The position numbers and the translations under genes were made by a program. A stretch of 64,000 nucleotides of DNA from Pseudoalteromonas spongiae UST010723-006. GTDB lineage: Bacteria; Pseudomonadota; Gammaproteobacteria; Enterobacterales; Alteromonadaceae. The notes below the pieces were generated by a model. That model did no database searches. It had not been told where the DNA came from and worked only from the letters and a program-made list of their open reading frames with translations. Position 1 is the first letter of the stretch. Every line of letters begins with the position of its first letter. The stretch lies in NCBI RefSeq assembly GCF_000238255.3, contig NZ_CP011040.1, forward strand, positions 496,001 to 560,000, given 5' to 3'. Below are positions 51,654-62,500 of this stretch, piece by piece.

Positions 51654-52137
51654 ATCTAAGGTCGTGTTAATGTTTGTGTTTATGTATGTTTTTGCAATGA
51701 TGTCAAATTGCAAGTTATTGAATTTATTGGTTCTATCCCGTTATTGAAATTGTTTAAAAATAATTTGTTTTGTTGTCATATTATTACAATTAAAACTATT
51801 TCTACTGTAAGTAAATTGATATTCCGATAAATGCGGGGCAATTTTTAGCTGGCGTTAATATAAGAAATGGCTCTCAAAAAGAGGCTGTTTGGTTAATGAA
51901 GTTTATGTGGATGCATAGGGTATTAAGGCAACAATACCGATTCACTTAAGTAGCTGATCATCGTAGTGGACTAAACATCATGCTAACTGCGTTAGAATTT
52001 ATCAATGTAGAACACGTACATAAGAAAAATTCCGCCTTGTTATCAGTTCATTTATCCAGGACTATTCCTGATTTCATACTTAACAGAATTGGCATAATAA
52101 AAAAGAATAGCAGGAAGTTTTTTTGAGATGGGTAAAC

Positions 52138-52172
52138 AGGGTAACTAACCTTTAATTACGGTAAGTTACCCT
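52138..52172 (-). terminator. Hairpin after the 52183 gene
   Basis: A 13-base stem with one mismatch (AGGGTAACTAACC / GGTAAGTTACCCT) and a nine-base loop lies ten bases beyond the stop of the minus-strand hypothetical gene. It has only a weak U tract on that strand. Confidence 0.5.
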
Positions 52173-52182
52173 TATTTTAGTG

Positions 52183-52575
52183 TTAAGCAATGAGTTGCTT
52201 TACTACAGCAAGTTGTTGTTCGTTTGTGGTGGCTGTGGCGAGCTGCGATGCCAAGTTGCTGCCATTTATGTCAGACAGTAATTTTGCTAATGCATGTTTT
52301 GATAAGGTTACGTCAAAATAATCATTAAGCTCATGGCCTCCAAACCAAATTAGTCCGGCTTTTTCCAGCCAATCAATAGCGGCGCTAATTTCAATTGCTA
52401 AATCAAGCGCCGAATCGCAATTAAAGCCACCTTGATTAATTAACATGTGCGCTAACGTAGAGCATGAAATGTCTATTTTATTGGGAAATGCCGTTTGAGT
52501 TTGTTTCATTACATGGCATACCACAACCTGAAACAAGGGCATATTAGGCAGGTTTTTACTGATTGTATCGTTCAT
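52183..52575 (-). CDS. Hypothetical protein, divergent from TonB receptor
   Basis: A 130-residue soluble protein that I do not recognise. It has a helical layout with a possible winged-helix-like core (SCSTLAHMLINQGGFNCDSALDLAIEISAAIDWLEKAGLIWFGGHELNDYFDVTLSKHALAKLL): an initial helix, a second helix, then strands and a final helix. There is no catalytic motif. It is divergent from the TonB receptor gene with a short AT-rich region containing the palindrome AAAATATATATTTT (52621-52634), so it may regulate or be co-regulated with that receptor. That is speculation. Confidence 0.6.
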   Translation of the reverse strand: MNDTISKNLPNMPLFQVVVCHVMKQTQTAFPNKIDISCSTLAHMLINQGGFNCDSALDLAIEISAAIDWLEKAGLIWFGGHELNDYFDVTLSKHALAKLLSDINGSNLASQLATATTNEQQLAVVKQLIA

Positions 52576-52657
52576 ATTTTTCTTTAACCACTTGCTGTTG
52601 CGGCACTTTTTACTATTCTTAAAATATATATTTTGTAAGTATCATACACTAATAATA

Positions 52658-54655
52658 ATGCCAATATTGCCTTTTCGTTGTGTAACACTGCTGCCGTTTG
52701 CGCTTATGCTAAGTGTGTCTGAACATGCTTTTTGTGCAACAAATTCCGATCTCTTCGCGCTCGATTTGTATCAGCTGAGTGAAATTGAAGTCACTATTGC
52801 CAGTAATACACTGGAAACAAAAGCAACGGTTCCCTCTACTATTACGGTGTTTGATGAAAAGCAGCTCACAGCCTTAGGTGTAAACAATGCGTTTGATGTA
52901 TTGAACTATGTACCTGGTATGCAAATGGCTCGTGGAGATTGGGTTGGTGCTGTGCCAAAAGAGCATGCCAGAGGGGTAAGGTTAGACAATGGCTATTTGT
53001 TAATTTTACTTGATGGTGTGCGTTTAAACGAAACATCGTTTGGTAAAGCCACGGTTTATACTCCCTTTATTGCGGCGTCTGTGCTTGAAAAAGTTGAAAT
53101 TATTCGTGGCCCTGGTTCGGCCCTTTACGGCAGCAATGCGTTTTTAGGTGTGGTTAATTTTATTACTAAAAAAGCACACAAAAGGTTTGAAGTTGCGATT
53201 GGCGAGCACGGTTATAAAGCGCTCAGTGGCAGTTACGCAAATGCACAGGAGCAAATGAGCTTCAGTGCGAATGTGTCGTTACAACACAGTGATGGGCAAT
53301 CATACCACGTAGGGGAGCAATTAACGGTTAACGACCCTTTGAAGCATGTATTTGTAAACGCACAATTGGACTACCAAAATAGCGAATTGCGTTTTCATTT
53401 TATTGAAAACCAACTGGATGAGTTTATAAACCTCGGTGGTTTTAGTAAACAAAATGTACATGCCAGTCAGTCTGCCAGCATTAGTTTGCAGCATCAATTA
53501 TGGCAAAATGATCATCATGAAATTGATGTGCTGGCAAGCTACGCTAATTTTCAAATTGATTCTTCTGGCATGGTGTTACCAAAAGAAGCGGGTATTGTCA
53601 GTAATGATTTTCTCACTGGGCCAAACTGGCGAACGCAGTGGAGTAAGTTAAAGTTTACCCATAACTACAAGTTATCAAACGATAAGCAATTAAACTCAGG
53701 TTTTGAATACCGACATGCCAGCCAATATCAAGCGGGTGTTACCACCAATTTTTATGATTTTGATAGTCAGGTAATTATTCCAAACGATGCGTTTTATTTA
53801 GGCGGATTACAACGGATTGAGAACATTCCTGAATTTGCAGCGCTACGTGCTTCGCATGATTTTTATGGCGCATATAGCCAATTAAAATGGCAGTTAAATC
53901 CAAGCTGGTTGTTTTTTATTGGTGCGCGATACGATGACATTAAAGACCTAGATAGTAAATTATCACCACGTTTTTCAGCGATTTGGCATGCATTTGATAA
54001 TCAAACTATTAAGCTTCAATACGGCGAGTCATTTAGAACTCCGGTTAATAATGAGCTTTACTCAAGCGACAGTGTTACTAAAGGTAACCCTAACTTAACG
54101 TCTGAATACGTTAAAACAACCGAGCTGGCGTGGCTTTACAATGGCAAAAGTACATCACTTGAAGCTGTGTTATTTAACAATCAATTAAGGGATTTTATTA
54201 ATTTAGTACCAACCGCCGGAACCAGCTTTTTTACCTTTGAAAACAGTGTTAATGAGAATATGTCTGGGGTGGAATTATCCGCTAAAAAGCTCTATCACAA
54301 GCTACAAATAACCGCTAACTACACGCAGTTATTTGACGAGCCAATTAATCAAAGCTTTAAGCGTTTTGCTAATCTACAGTTGAGTTATCCAACCGATTTT
54401 ATCGATATTCATATCAATGCCTTGTGGCGTGACAAAATTGAAGCTGAGCGCAGTGATGATTTTCGCTATTATCAACCGAGGTACACGTTAGTAAACATAA
54501 AATTAGCGCGTAGTTTTGAGCGGCATACGCTGTCACTAACAGGTGAAAACCTATTTGATAAAGACTATAGCATTTTTGATCCGCGAGTTTGGGATGGCGC
54601 GGTGCCAGGAAAAGGCAGGCAACTGGTGTTAAGTTACCAATATGCCTTTAACTAA
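52658..54655 (+). CDS. TonB-dependent outer-membrane receptor (vitamin/colicin-type)
   Basis: A ~665-residue TonB-dependent receptor. Signal peptide (MPILPFRCVTLLPFALMLSVSEHAFCATN), a TonB-box-like SEIEVTIASNT, then a plug with ATVPSTITVFDEKQLTALGVNNAFDVLNYVPGMQMARGD and the signature VEIIRGPGSALYGSNAFLGVVNFITKK. The barrel ends in LVLSYQYAFN, with the penultimate Phe. It belongs to the BtuB/colicin-receptor type more than the siderophore type, so vitamin, haem or other ligand remains open. The ATG at 52658 starts a proper signal peptide; a TTG 22 codons upstream would give a poorer N-terminus. Confidence 0.9.
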   Translation: MPILPFRCVTLLPFALMLSVSEHAFCATNSDLFALDLYQLSEIEVTIASNTLETKATVPSTITVFDEKQLTALGVNNAFDVLNYVPGMQMARGDWVGAVPKEHARGVRLDNGYLLILLDGVRLNETSFGKATVYTPFIAASVLEKVEIIRGPGSALYGSNAFLGVVNFITKKAHKRFEVAIGEHGYKALSGSYANAQEQMSFSANVSLQHSDGQSYHVGEQLTVNDPLKHVFVNAQLDYQNSELRFHFIENQLDEFINLGGFSKQNVHASQSASISLQHQLWQNDHHEIDVLASYANFQIDSSGMVLPKEAGIVSNDFLTGPNWRTQWSKLKFTHNYKLSNDKQLNSGFEYRHASQYQAGVTTNFYDFDSQVIIPNDAFYLGGLQRIENIPEFAALRASHDFYGAYSQLKWQLNPSWLFFIGARYDDIKDLDSKLSPRFSAIWHAFDNQTIKLQYGESFRTPVNNELYSSDSVTKGNPNLTSEYVKTTELAWLYNGKSTSLEAVLFNNQLRDFINLVPTAGTSFFTFENSVNENMSGVELSAKKLYHKLQITANYTQLFDEPINQSFKRFANLQLSYPTDFIDIHINALWRDKIEAERSDDFRYYQPRYTLVNIKLARSFERHTLSLTGENLFDKDYSIFDPRVWDGAVPGKGRQLVLSYQYAFN

Positions 54656-54715
54656 CACATAAACGATTGCTTCGCTCTCGTTTAAATTACGCTTTAGTTT
54701 AGTTCTAAGAGAGCC

Positions 54716-56086
54716 CTAATCAGGCATTGCTTCAATGCTGACAATCGCAGAGCGGTTTAAGGTAATTTTATAGCGTTTAGCTGTTTTTGTGCCATTAGCC
54801 GAATAGGTAACCACTAAGTTTATCTGATAACGTCTTTCTACCGATTGACCCGATACTTTGCTGCCATCCAAACTGTAGAGTTTGCCTGCACCTTTTTTTA
54901 AGTATCTGACAAATGGGGTTAAGTTAAAAAACACTTGCTGCTGAATTTCTTCATAGCCCGGTAAAAACGCTTTAGCAATCACTTTACTATCACAGCGATA
55001 ATGAATTAAGTGTGCCGCTTGCTTATTCTGCTGACGTCGTTTTTTAAATAAATTCTCGACATCATCGGGTAGTGCTTTTCGACGAATATGCTCAAGCCAT
55101 ACAGTTTGGGTATGAATGGTTTTATTATCTGCACTGCTCTTAAATATATGTCGCCATTTGGGGCGCCCTTGCCTTATTTTGCGCCAAATTACGCGGGTTA
55201 AATCTTCTTTGAATGTTTCACGTAGGCCATAAATAACCCCCAACATGGCAATCAGCGCTAATGTAACTTCTTGGAAATTTGAACGCGCATTAAGAACTAA
55301 AAACATCACAAACGCCATCATAACCGCTGTGACGGTGCCACGTACCAAACGCTGCAGGTTTAAGTTAAGGTTTTTGGTTTCTTTACTAAACACCACACCA
55401 TATTCGATTAGCCTTTGCAGTAAGCGCATTTTGTTGGTGATGCGATTGGGGTCCTCTAGGGTTTGTTTAGAATTGTACTCACGCTCTTCACGGTAGGCAC
55501 TTTCACTGCGACAAAAATCACGCAATGTATCACGCGCTTTTGCAAACTCACTGCTTTTCGGACCTTTTGACAACAGCTTTAAAAACATTTGTTCACAGTG
55601 CCAACTTAAGTAGTTATCGGCGTTGTCGAAATAAGATTTTAGTTTTTTATCTGGTGGTGTGTAGCGGCGTAATTTCTTCAATAGCACGCCTGCTTGTTCA
55701 ACCAATTCAGTGGCTGCCGGGTAAAACACCTCGGCATCCTTAATGTTTAACGTGTGTTTAATATCAGCCTCAAGTGCCAAGCGAATTTGGTATGAGTACA
55801 GATTTAAATTCAAGCGATAGTCGGATTTTTCACCTTTTGACTGACTAATAAAACGGCTGCGCACTAAGGGTAAATGTAATTGCTCAGAATAATAGGCACT
55901 GTGGCTTTTCACATGGGCGTGAAAATAGTCTTCTTCGTTTAAGGTGCTGGTGTTGATGCCCATTTCTACGGGCAAAGAAAAATACAGGTCGAGGCGCTGC
56001 GTTTCTTTGGGAAGCAATAAATAGCTTAACTTAATTGATAAGCTTTCATCTTGACTGAGTTTTACGTCTCTGTCGATATTGAGCAC
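54716..56086 (-). CDS. Unrecognised membrane protein of 456 residues
   Basis: I do not recognise this protein. The first ~260 residues are soluble, with many charged helices (TELVEQAGVLLKKLRRYTPPDKKL, YLSWHCEQMFLKLL, LRDFCRSESAYREEREYNSKQTLEDPNRITNKMRLLQRLIEYGVVF). Two hydrophobic helices follow at about residues 268-305 (GTVTAVMMAFVMFLVL and VTLALIAMLGVIYGLRE). The final ~140 residues are basic and then beta-rich (QINLVVTYSANGTKTAKRYKITLN). Topology suggests large cytoplasmic domains on both sides of a helical hairpin. It is a single minus-strand gene between the TonB receptor and the S9 peptidase gene, with no functional link visible. Confidence 0.75.
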   Translation of the reverse strand: MLNIDRDVKLSQDESLSIKLSYLLLPKETQRLDLYFSLPVEMGINTSTLNEEDYFHAHVKSHSAYYSEQLHLPLVRSRFISQSKGEKSDYRLNLNLYSYQIRLALEADIKHTLNIKDAEVFYPAATELVEQAGVLLKKLRRYTPPDKKLKSYFDNADNYLSWHCEQMFLKLLSKGPKSSEFAKARDTLRDFCRSESAYREEREYNSKQTLEDPNRITNKMRLLQRLIEYGVVFSKETKNLNLNLQRLVRGTVTAVMMAFVMFLVLNARSNFQEVTLALIAMLGVIYGLRETFKEDLTRVIWRKIRQGRPKWRHIFKSSADNKTIHTQTVWLEHIRRKALPDDVENLFKKRRQQNKQAAHLIHYRCDSKVIAKAFLPGYEEIQQQVFFNLTPFVRYLKKGAGKLYSLDGSKVSGQSVERRYQINLVVTYSANGTKTAKRYKITLNRSAIVSIEAMPD

Positions 56087-56261
56087 TCCTTTTCTGCTTT
56101 AGTTATCGCTATTAAGCATAGCATAAATCTACTTTAATAACATGATGTTAAATTATAAAGCGCGTTTAAACCCGTCAATATGCAATCTATCTTAGGCATG
56201 TTGCAAAAATGAATTGAGTTGCTACATTGCCTAAGCAACCAATAAAAATGGATCCTTTTTT

Positions 56262-58301
56262 ATGAGTAAAATAATAAAAACGACGCTGTTAGCAGGATTA
56301 GTCAGTTTAAGCGCAGGCCCGGCAATTGCCAGTGATAATGCAACTTGGCAATATGAAGATGTGTTTAACATTGAATATGCAGCATCACCTCAAGTTAGCC
56401 CAAGTGGTGACAGTATTGTTTATGAGCGTCGTAGCATGGACATTATGAGTGACAGTACACGCATCAACTTGTGGCAGTATAATCTCAGCAGCAAAGCCCA
56501 CACGCCGCTACTTTCAGGTAAGGCTCAGTATCGCATGGCGCGTTTTTCACCGGATGGAAAAAAGCTGGCGTATATTTCAAATGAAGAGGGCGACAATCAA
56601 CTTTATGTGCGTTGGTTGCAAAGTGGCGACACGGCTCGCGTAACGAATGTGGAGCATGGCGTAAGTAGTATAAGTTGGTCACCAAATGGTCAATGGATCG
56701 CGTTTTCTATGTTTAAACCACAAGAGGCGAAAGGTATTTTTAGCGAAATGCCGAAAAAACCAAAAGGGGCTAATTGGGCCGGTACTGCAAAGTATATTGA
56801 TCAAATGAGTTATCGTAGCGACGGACGTGGATTTTTACCCCATGGCTATCGCCATATTTATATTGTGCCAGCAGAAGGCGGCACGCCTCGTCAAATCACT
56901 ACAGGCGATTTCCATCATGACGGCAATATCGCGTGGAGCCAAGATGGTGAGCAGATATTTATTAGTGGCGACCGTCACCCTGATTGGCAAGACAGACCAC
57001 GTGAGTCAGACATTTATCAAATTAATGTTGCTTCGGGCGAAACCACTAATGTGACCAAGCGCGAAGGCCCTGATGCTGCGCCAGTGATATCGCCAAATGG
57101 TAAAAAGATTGCGTATTTGCGTTTTGATGATAAAAAACTATCGAGCCAAAATAACGACATTTTTATTATGAACAATGACGGTTCTGATGTTGAAAATTTA
57201 ACTGCGAAACTCGATAGACCAATAGGCAACCCTAAGTGGGATACAAAAGGTCGTGGTCTTTACTTTAGCTACGACGATTTTGGCCAAAAATATGTAGGCT
57301 ATGTAAACCTGAAAGGAAAAATCACAGAGAAAATTGCCAAACTGGGCGGTCAGTCTTTAGGGCGTCCGTATACTTCGGGTGAATTTGCGGTAGTAGATAC
57401 TAATGAACTGGTTGTGACACTAGCCAATGCTAATCGACCTGCTGACCTTGCGATGGTTAAAAAGGGAAAAACGCGTAAAGTCACCTCTTTAAATGAAGAT
57501 TTACTCGCCCATAAAACAACCGCTGAAATGGGTGAAATAACTGTTAAATCAACGGTTGATGGTCGTGATATTCAAGCTTGGTATGCGCTGCCACCTAATT
57601 TTGATAAAAATAAAAAGTATCCGCTGATTTTAGAAATTCACGGAGGCCCACATACTGCTTATGGTCCAAATTTTAGTACCGAAGTGCAGTTAATGGCTGC
57701 AAAAGGCTATGTTGTTGTGTGGGCGAATCCGCGCGGCAGTACGTCTTATGGTGAAGATTTCGCGAATCTTATCCATCACAATTATCCTTCGCAAGATTAC
57801 AACGATTTAATGGATGTTGTTGATGGCATGGTTGCGAAACCGTATATTGATAGTAATAACTTGTTTGTTACGGGTGGCTCTGGTGGTGGTGTTTTAACTG
57901 CTTGGATTGTGGGTAAAACTGATCGCTTTAAGGCCGCGGTAGTGGCAAAGCCTGTGATTAACTGGCTTAGCTTTGCTCTGACCGCTGATGGTTACTCGTA
58001 TTTTACAAAATATTGGATGCCAGGCATGCCATGGGATCACGTTGAACATTTATGGGCACGTTCGCCACTCTCGCTGGTGGGCAATGTCACTACACCAACA
58101 ATGCTATTAACTGGCGAAGAAGATGTGCGTACGCCGATGAGTGAAACTGAGCAGTATTATCAAGCATTACAACTGCGTAAAGTAGATTCGGCAATGGTGC
58201 GTATTCCTAAAGCAAGTCATGGTATTGCGGCAAGGCCAAGTAACTTGATCCAGAAAGTTGGCAATATAATGGCGTGGTTTGAAAAATATCGCACCCAATA
58301 A
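56262..58301 (+). CDS. S9-family prolyl oligopeptidase-type serine peptidase, exported
   Basis: A 679-residue S9 peptidase. Signal peptide (MSKIIKTTLLAGLVSLSAGPAIASDN, cut after AIA near 23), then an N-terminal WD40-like beta-propeller (~30-400; repeats such as SPSGDSIVYERR, SPDGKKLAYISN, SPNGQWIAFSM) and an alpha/beta hydrolase domain (~430-679). The catalytic set is Ser540 (TGGSGGGVLTAW), Asp621 (TGEEDVRTP) and His653 (KASHGIA). It resembles acylaminoacyl-peptidase/DPP-like periplasmic enzymes that trim short peptides. Single gene with a strong bidirectional terminator after it. Confidence 0.93.
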   Translation: MSKIIKTTLLAGLVSLSAGPAIASDNATWQYEDVFNIEYAASPQVSPSGDSIVYERRSMDIMSDSTRINLWQYNLSSKAHTPLLSGKAQYRMARFSPDGKKLAYISNEEGDNQLYVRWLQSGDTARVTNVEHGVSSISWSPNGQWIAFSMFKPQEAKGIFSEMPKKPKGANWAGTAKYIDQMSYRSDGRGFLPHGYRHIYIVPAEGGTPRQITTGDFHHDGNIAWSQDGEQIFISGDRHPDWQDRPRESDIYQINVASGETTNVTKREGPDAAPVISPNGKKIAYLRFDDKKLSSQNNDIFIMNNDGSDVENLTAKLDRPIGNPKWDTKGRGLYFSYDDFGQKYVGYVNLKGKITEKIAKLGGQSLGRPYTSGEFAVVDTNELVVTLANANRPADLAMVKKGKTRKVTSLNEDLLAHKTTAEMGEITVKSTVDGRDIQAWYALPPNFDKNKKYPLILEIHGGPHTAYGPNFSTEVQLMAAKGYVVVWANPRGSTSYGEDFANLIHHNYPSQDYNDLMDVVDGMVAKPYIDSNNLFVTGGSGGGVLTAWIVGKTDRFKAAVVAKPVINWLSFALTADGYSYFTKYWMPGMPWDHVEHLWARSPLSLVGNVTTPTMLLTGEEDVRTPMSETEQYYQALQLRKVDSAMVRIPKASHGIAARPSNLIQKVGNIMAWFEKYRTQ

Positions 58302-58312
58302 AGTGTGTTTTA

Positions 58313-58352
58313 GATAATAAAAAGCCCCGAATTATCGGGGCTTTTTATTATC
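58313..58352. terminator. Bidirectional terminator
   Basis: An 18-base perfect stem (GATAATAAAAAGCCCCGA) with an ATTA loop lies between the convergent S9 peptidase and nitronate monooxygenase genes. Confidence 0.92.
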
Positions 58353-58373
58353 TAACTAACTGGGAGTAACACA

Positions 58374-59408
58374 TTAAGTTTGTTTATTAGCGAGTGTTTG
58401 AATACGCGTTTCGGCCCCTGAAACAACATCGTTCATTATTTGTTGTACCGACTTAACCTCATGAATAACCCCTTGCGATTGACCGATAAATTGCACACCG
58501 TTTTCTAAATCGCCATCGATGGTTGCAGCTTCAAGTTTTTCGGTAGCGGCACCAAATAATGACAACATTTTTATTTTATCAAACTGGGCTACTAAGCCGA
58601 TAAGCAGTTTCCACATTGGCATATCGACCATTTTTGCTGCTTTAAAGGACTTAATGGTGGCGATTAAAAAGTTCATTGGCTTTTTAGTGGCTTTTTGTGC
58701 TGCCGGTGTTTTCATTACGCGCGCATAAAGACCATCAAAATTCTTAGAATAAATAGTATCTGCGACGCGCTTTTCTATCACCGCATTTTTAACATTTTGG
58801 TGCACCGGGCTCTCAAGACTGGTTGCAAAACGAGAGCCCATTGCGACTGCGTCTGCGCCAAGGGCGAGAGCTGCCACTAAACCTCGACTGTCGGCAAAAC
58901 CACCTGCAGCGATTACAGGAATATCCACAATATCGACAATATTGGGTACTAAACATAGCGATGTAACTTCGCCGCCATGAGCGGCGGCTTCATGTCCGGT
59001 CACTAGCAGTGCGTCGACCCCTGATTTTTGTGCGGCAAGGGCATGTTTCTCTGTCACCACTGTGGCGATTACTTTACCGCCATATTGTTTCGCGCCTTCG
59101 ACAAGCCAATCACCTTTACCAAGTGAAAAGTTAATCACAGGTACTTGTAGCTCGAGTGCGATTTTGGCGTTTTGCTTCGCGCCAGGCATCATTAACGTAA
59201 TGCCAATGCCAAATGGCTTATCGGTAAGCGAGCGGATTGTTGCAATTGCATCTCGGGTTTGTTGTTGGCTAAGTGGACCTGACGCCAAAATACCTAAACC
59301 GCCAGCATTACACACTGCCGCGACTAATTCTGGGGTTGAAATCCAGCTCATGCCGGGTAATACGATAGGGTGTTCAATGCCAAAAAGTTCGGTAATGCGC
59401 GTTTGCAT
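58374..59408 (-). CDS. Nitronate monooxygenase (2-nitropropane dioxygenase family)
   Basis: A 344-residue FMN-dependent TIM-barrel protein of the nitronate monooxygenase family, which oxidises alkyl nitronates. It starts RITELFGIEHPIVLPGMSWISTPELVAAVCNAGGLGILASG (FMN-site pattern), with LLVTGHEAAAHGGE (catalytic His region, GHEAGGH-like) near residue 138 and AAGGFADSRGLVAALALGADAVAMGSRF (phosphate binding) near 168. Related proteins include enoyl-ACP reductase FabK-like members, so the label is a family one. Single gene, between terminators. Confidence 0.88.
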   Translation of the reverse strand: MQTRITELFGIEHPIVLPGMSWISTPELVAAVCNAGGLGILASGPLSQQQTRDAIATIRSLTDKPFGIGITLMMPGAKQNAKIALELQVPVINFSLGKGDWLVEGAKQYGGKVIATVVTEKHALAAQKSGVDALLVTGHEAAAHGGEVTSLCLVPNIVDIVDIPVIAAGGFADSRGLVAALALGADAVAMGSRFATSLESPVHQNVKNAVIEKRVADTIYSKNFDGLYARVMKTPAAQKATKKPMNFLIATIKSFKAAKMVDMPMWKLLIGLVAQFDKIKMLSLFGAATEKLEAATIDGDLENGVQFIGQSQGVIHEVKSVQQIMNDVVSGAETRIQTLANKQT

Positions 59409-59487
59409 AGGTATTGCCTATTTAACTGGTCAGATGTGTTAGAGTTTACAAACTATTAACCCAAGATGGAATAGTTTTCGGCAATAA

Positions 59488-59511
59488 AAAGGCCTGCAAT
59501 TGCAGGCCTTT
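59488..59511. terminator. Terminator for the giant surface protein gene
   Basis: A 24-base perfect palindrome with half-site AAAGGCCTGCAA is followed by TTTTTATTG on the minus strand, 22 bases past the stop of the large repeat protein. Confidence 0.88.
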
Positions 59512-59532
59512 AATAAGCTGACTCAACGAGTG

Positions 59533-62500
59533 TTATTTACACACACCATTTGCATTGGTGATACGGAAGCGAAGCTGCGTATCATTATAGTCGCCATCAC
59601 CACCGGTATCGTCACAGTTTATGTAACCTGTGTTATTGCTACCTAAAACGGTGTTACAGCTACCATACTTCCAAGTACGGTTATGTTCTTTAAACTTGTA
59701 CGTTATCGAGAATGTATTGCCACCTGTTAGTGTTGCGCGTTCTACCCAACTGCTAGTATTCTCTGGGTATTGCCAATTGGATATCGCAGTACCATTAGAG
59801 AGCACTTTATACGCTTGTTGATAATCGGCACTACGTTTGTGGGCAAATGCAATACTGGTACCTGGTGCAAATGTTAAACCATTGCCAGATTCTGTAATAC
59901 ATTGGGCTAATGCTTTAGTTACATTGATATTCACTTGGCTTGAAGCGGTGCCACCTTTGCCATCACTAATACCGTATGTAACGACTACTAGACCCTCATA
60001 ATTTTCAGGTGCTTGATAACGCACTGTACCGTTACTGTTAATTGTTGCACTACCATGGCTGGCACTAACACTGGTTACGGTTAGAGTATCGCCATCAGGG
60101 TCGTTGTCGTTACCGAGTACATTAATTGACGATAAACGCTCACCTTGCGTTACCGATGCTGAATCTGGGTTCGCAACGGGTGCTTGGTTAGTCGAAAGTA
60201 CTGTCACTTCAAGTACCGCTTGTGCAGTACCGTTTGTTTTACCATCGCTCACAGTGTAAGTAATACGTGCTTTACCAACCCAGTTTGCAGGTGGCGTAAA
60301 GGTAATGGTTTTATCACTGTTTACCTGTGCTACGCCAACGTTTGCAACAGCGTTTGTAACGCTAAGGGCATCGGAGTCTTGGTCGCTATCGTTTGCAAGT
60401 ACATTGAAGCGTGTTAGCGACGTATCTTGATCAATTGTTGCAACATCGTTATTTGCTGACGGTGCGTTGTTTTGTTTAACACGTACATCTACTAAAGCAC
60501 TGTCAGTTAAACCTTCAGGATCTTTGATGGTGTATGTAATCCAATCTTGACCATGGAAGCCAACATCTGGTGTGTAGGTCAGGTTTTGGTTGCTATCAAT
60601 TACCACGGTACCGTGATTAGCAACCGCAGAAATCAGCGTTAAATCATCACCGTTAAGATCTGAGTCGTTCCAAAGTACATCAACGTTGTAAAGTGGCGTG
60701 TCTTGGAATGCTTGAATGCCATCATCTACAGCCAGCGGTGGTTGATTTACCGAGTTTACTACCACAGTAATGGAGCCGGTTACTGAACCACCGTTACCAT
60801 CTGACACTGTGACATCAATTTTCGCCGTTCCAACAAAGTCTTTGGTTGGCGTAAAGTAAATAATCCCATTGCCATCTACTGAAACGATACCGTCATCAGT
60901 TGATACTGAAACCGGTTTAGCGTTGTCACCATCTTTATCTTCAATTTTATCGAGAATATTAATCGCGTTATTTTTTGAGTTTTCATCAACGGCAACTGAT
61001 ACTGGTTGCATGGTAGGCGCATCGTTAACAGGCATTACATCAATTGTAATGTAGCCAGTTGATTGATTTTCGCCATCAGTAATGGTGTACTCAATGCCGA
61101 CTTCGCCATTAAAATCAGCATCTGGTTTGTAATTAATAAGATTACCGTTAACCGTTACTTTGCCTTTTGCAGTTGTTGCAGAGACCAATGAAATTGATTG
61201 ACCGTCTGGGTCTTCATCATTTTTTAGTGCATCAAAGCCAGTAACTGATTCATCTTCATTGATTGAAAGGTAATCACTACGTGTAATTGGCGCATCATCA
61301 AGTGGTTTTACGGTTACTTTTACAACACCTTCTGCTGTGCCACCTTTACCATCTTCAACTTGGTAAGTGATGGTATCGTCACCGTAGTAATTTAGGTTTG
61401 GTGTATAACGCAAGCTACCGTCTGATTTTACTTCTACGCTACCGTGTAACGCAGTAGCCGATACTGCTTTTGCAGGGTCTTCATCAACATCTGAAATATG
61501 TTGAGTTAAATCAACGACATTATTTTTAGAGTCTTCATCCACTTCAATGATTTTTTCAGTTGTTGTTGGATCGTCGTTTACCGCATTTACCGTAACAACA
61601 ACCACTGCACTGTCACTTAATTCACCATCGTTAATGGTGTAGCGAATAGTATCTTTACCGAAGAAGTTATCGTTTGGCTGGTAACTTAGCGTGCCATTAG
61701 CGTTGATAGTAACAACACCGTGGTCAGACTCTGCTTGAGTTACTGTTAATGTATCGTTGTCAGGATCACTATCGTTTGCTAGCACATCAATCACATCGAT
61801 TTTCTGGTCTTCATCGGTTTGTGCTTCATCGTTATTTGCGTTTGGTGCATCCGTTTCACCTGTTACCAGTACATTGATAATACCGACTACCGAACCACCG
61901 TTACCATCGACTACCGTGTAGCTAATCTGATCGCTACCAGCATAATTTTCTTTTGGCGAATAGCTTAGTGTGCCATCAGGGTTAACGCTTACTTCACCGT
62001 GGTTAGCTGTGGCATTCGTTACCGTTAAGGTATCACCATCTACATCATGGGTATAAGGGCTGGTATCAACAATCTCGTTTTTGCTGTCTTCTGCAACCGT
62101 TAGCGAAGCAGTTTCTGCGGTAGGTAGATCATTAACTGGTGTCACTGTAACGGCAATCTTTGCGTTTAATTCGGTTTCACCATCACTTACCACGAAAAGG
62201 ATTTCATCGTCACCAAAGTAATTTTCATTTGGTTTGTAAGTGAACTGTCCGTTACCGGCATCAATTAATTGGCCGTTTGTTGCAACTGGGTTGCCAATAA
62301 TTGAAAGTGCTTCACCTTCTGGATCAGTTACGCCTTCTAGCAAGTTAATATTGGTAATCTCAACATCTTCTTTTGTTGTAAGCGTGCGTTCTGTTTGACG
62401 TGGTTCATCATTTACAGCCGCAATTTCAACGGTAACTTGGCTTGTTGCTACGCCACCACGACCATCGCTAATGCTATAAATGATAATATCTTTACCATTG

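Larger units (their letters stand above)
51593..52182. other. 590-base gene-poor interval
   Basis: Apart from the bet promoter/operator (51603-51653) and the hairpin at 52138, no supported gene is seen. A 48-codon frame (51980-52126, +, MLTALEFINVEH...) and short disjoint frames around 51890-51950 might be remnants of a degraded gene or mobile element, but nothing matches a family that I recognise. Confidence 0.4.
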
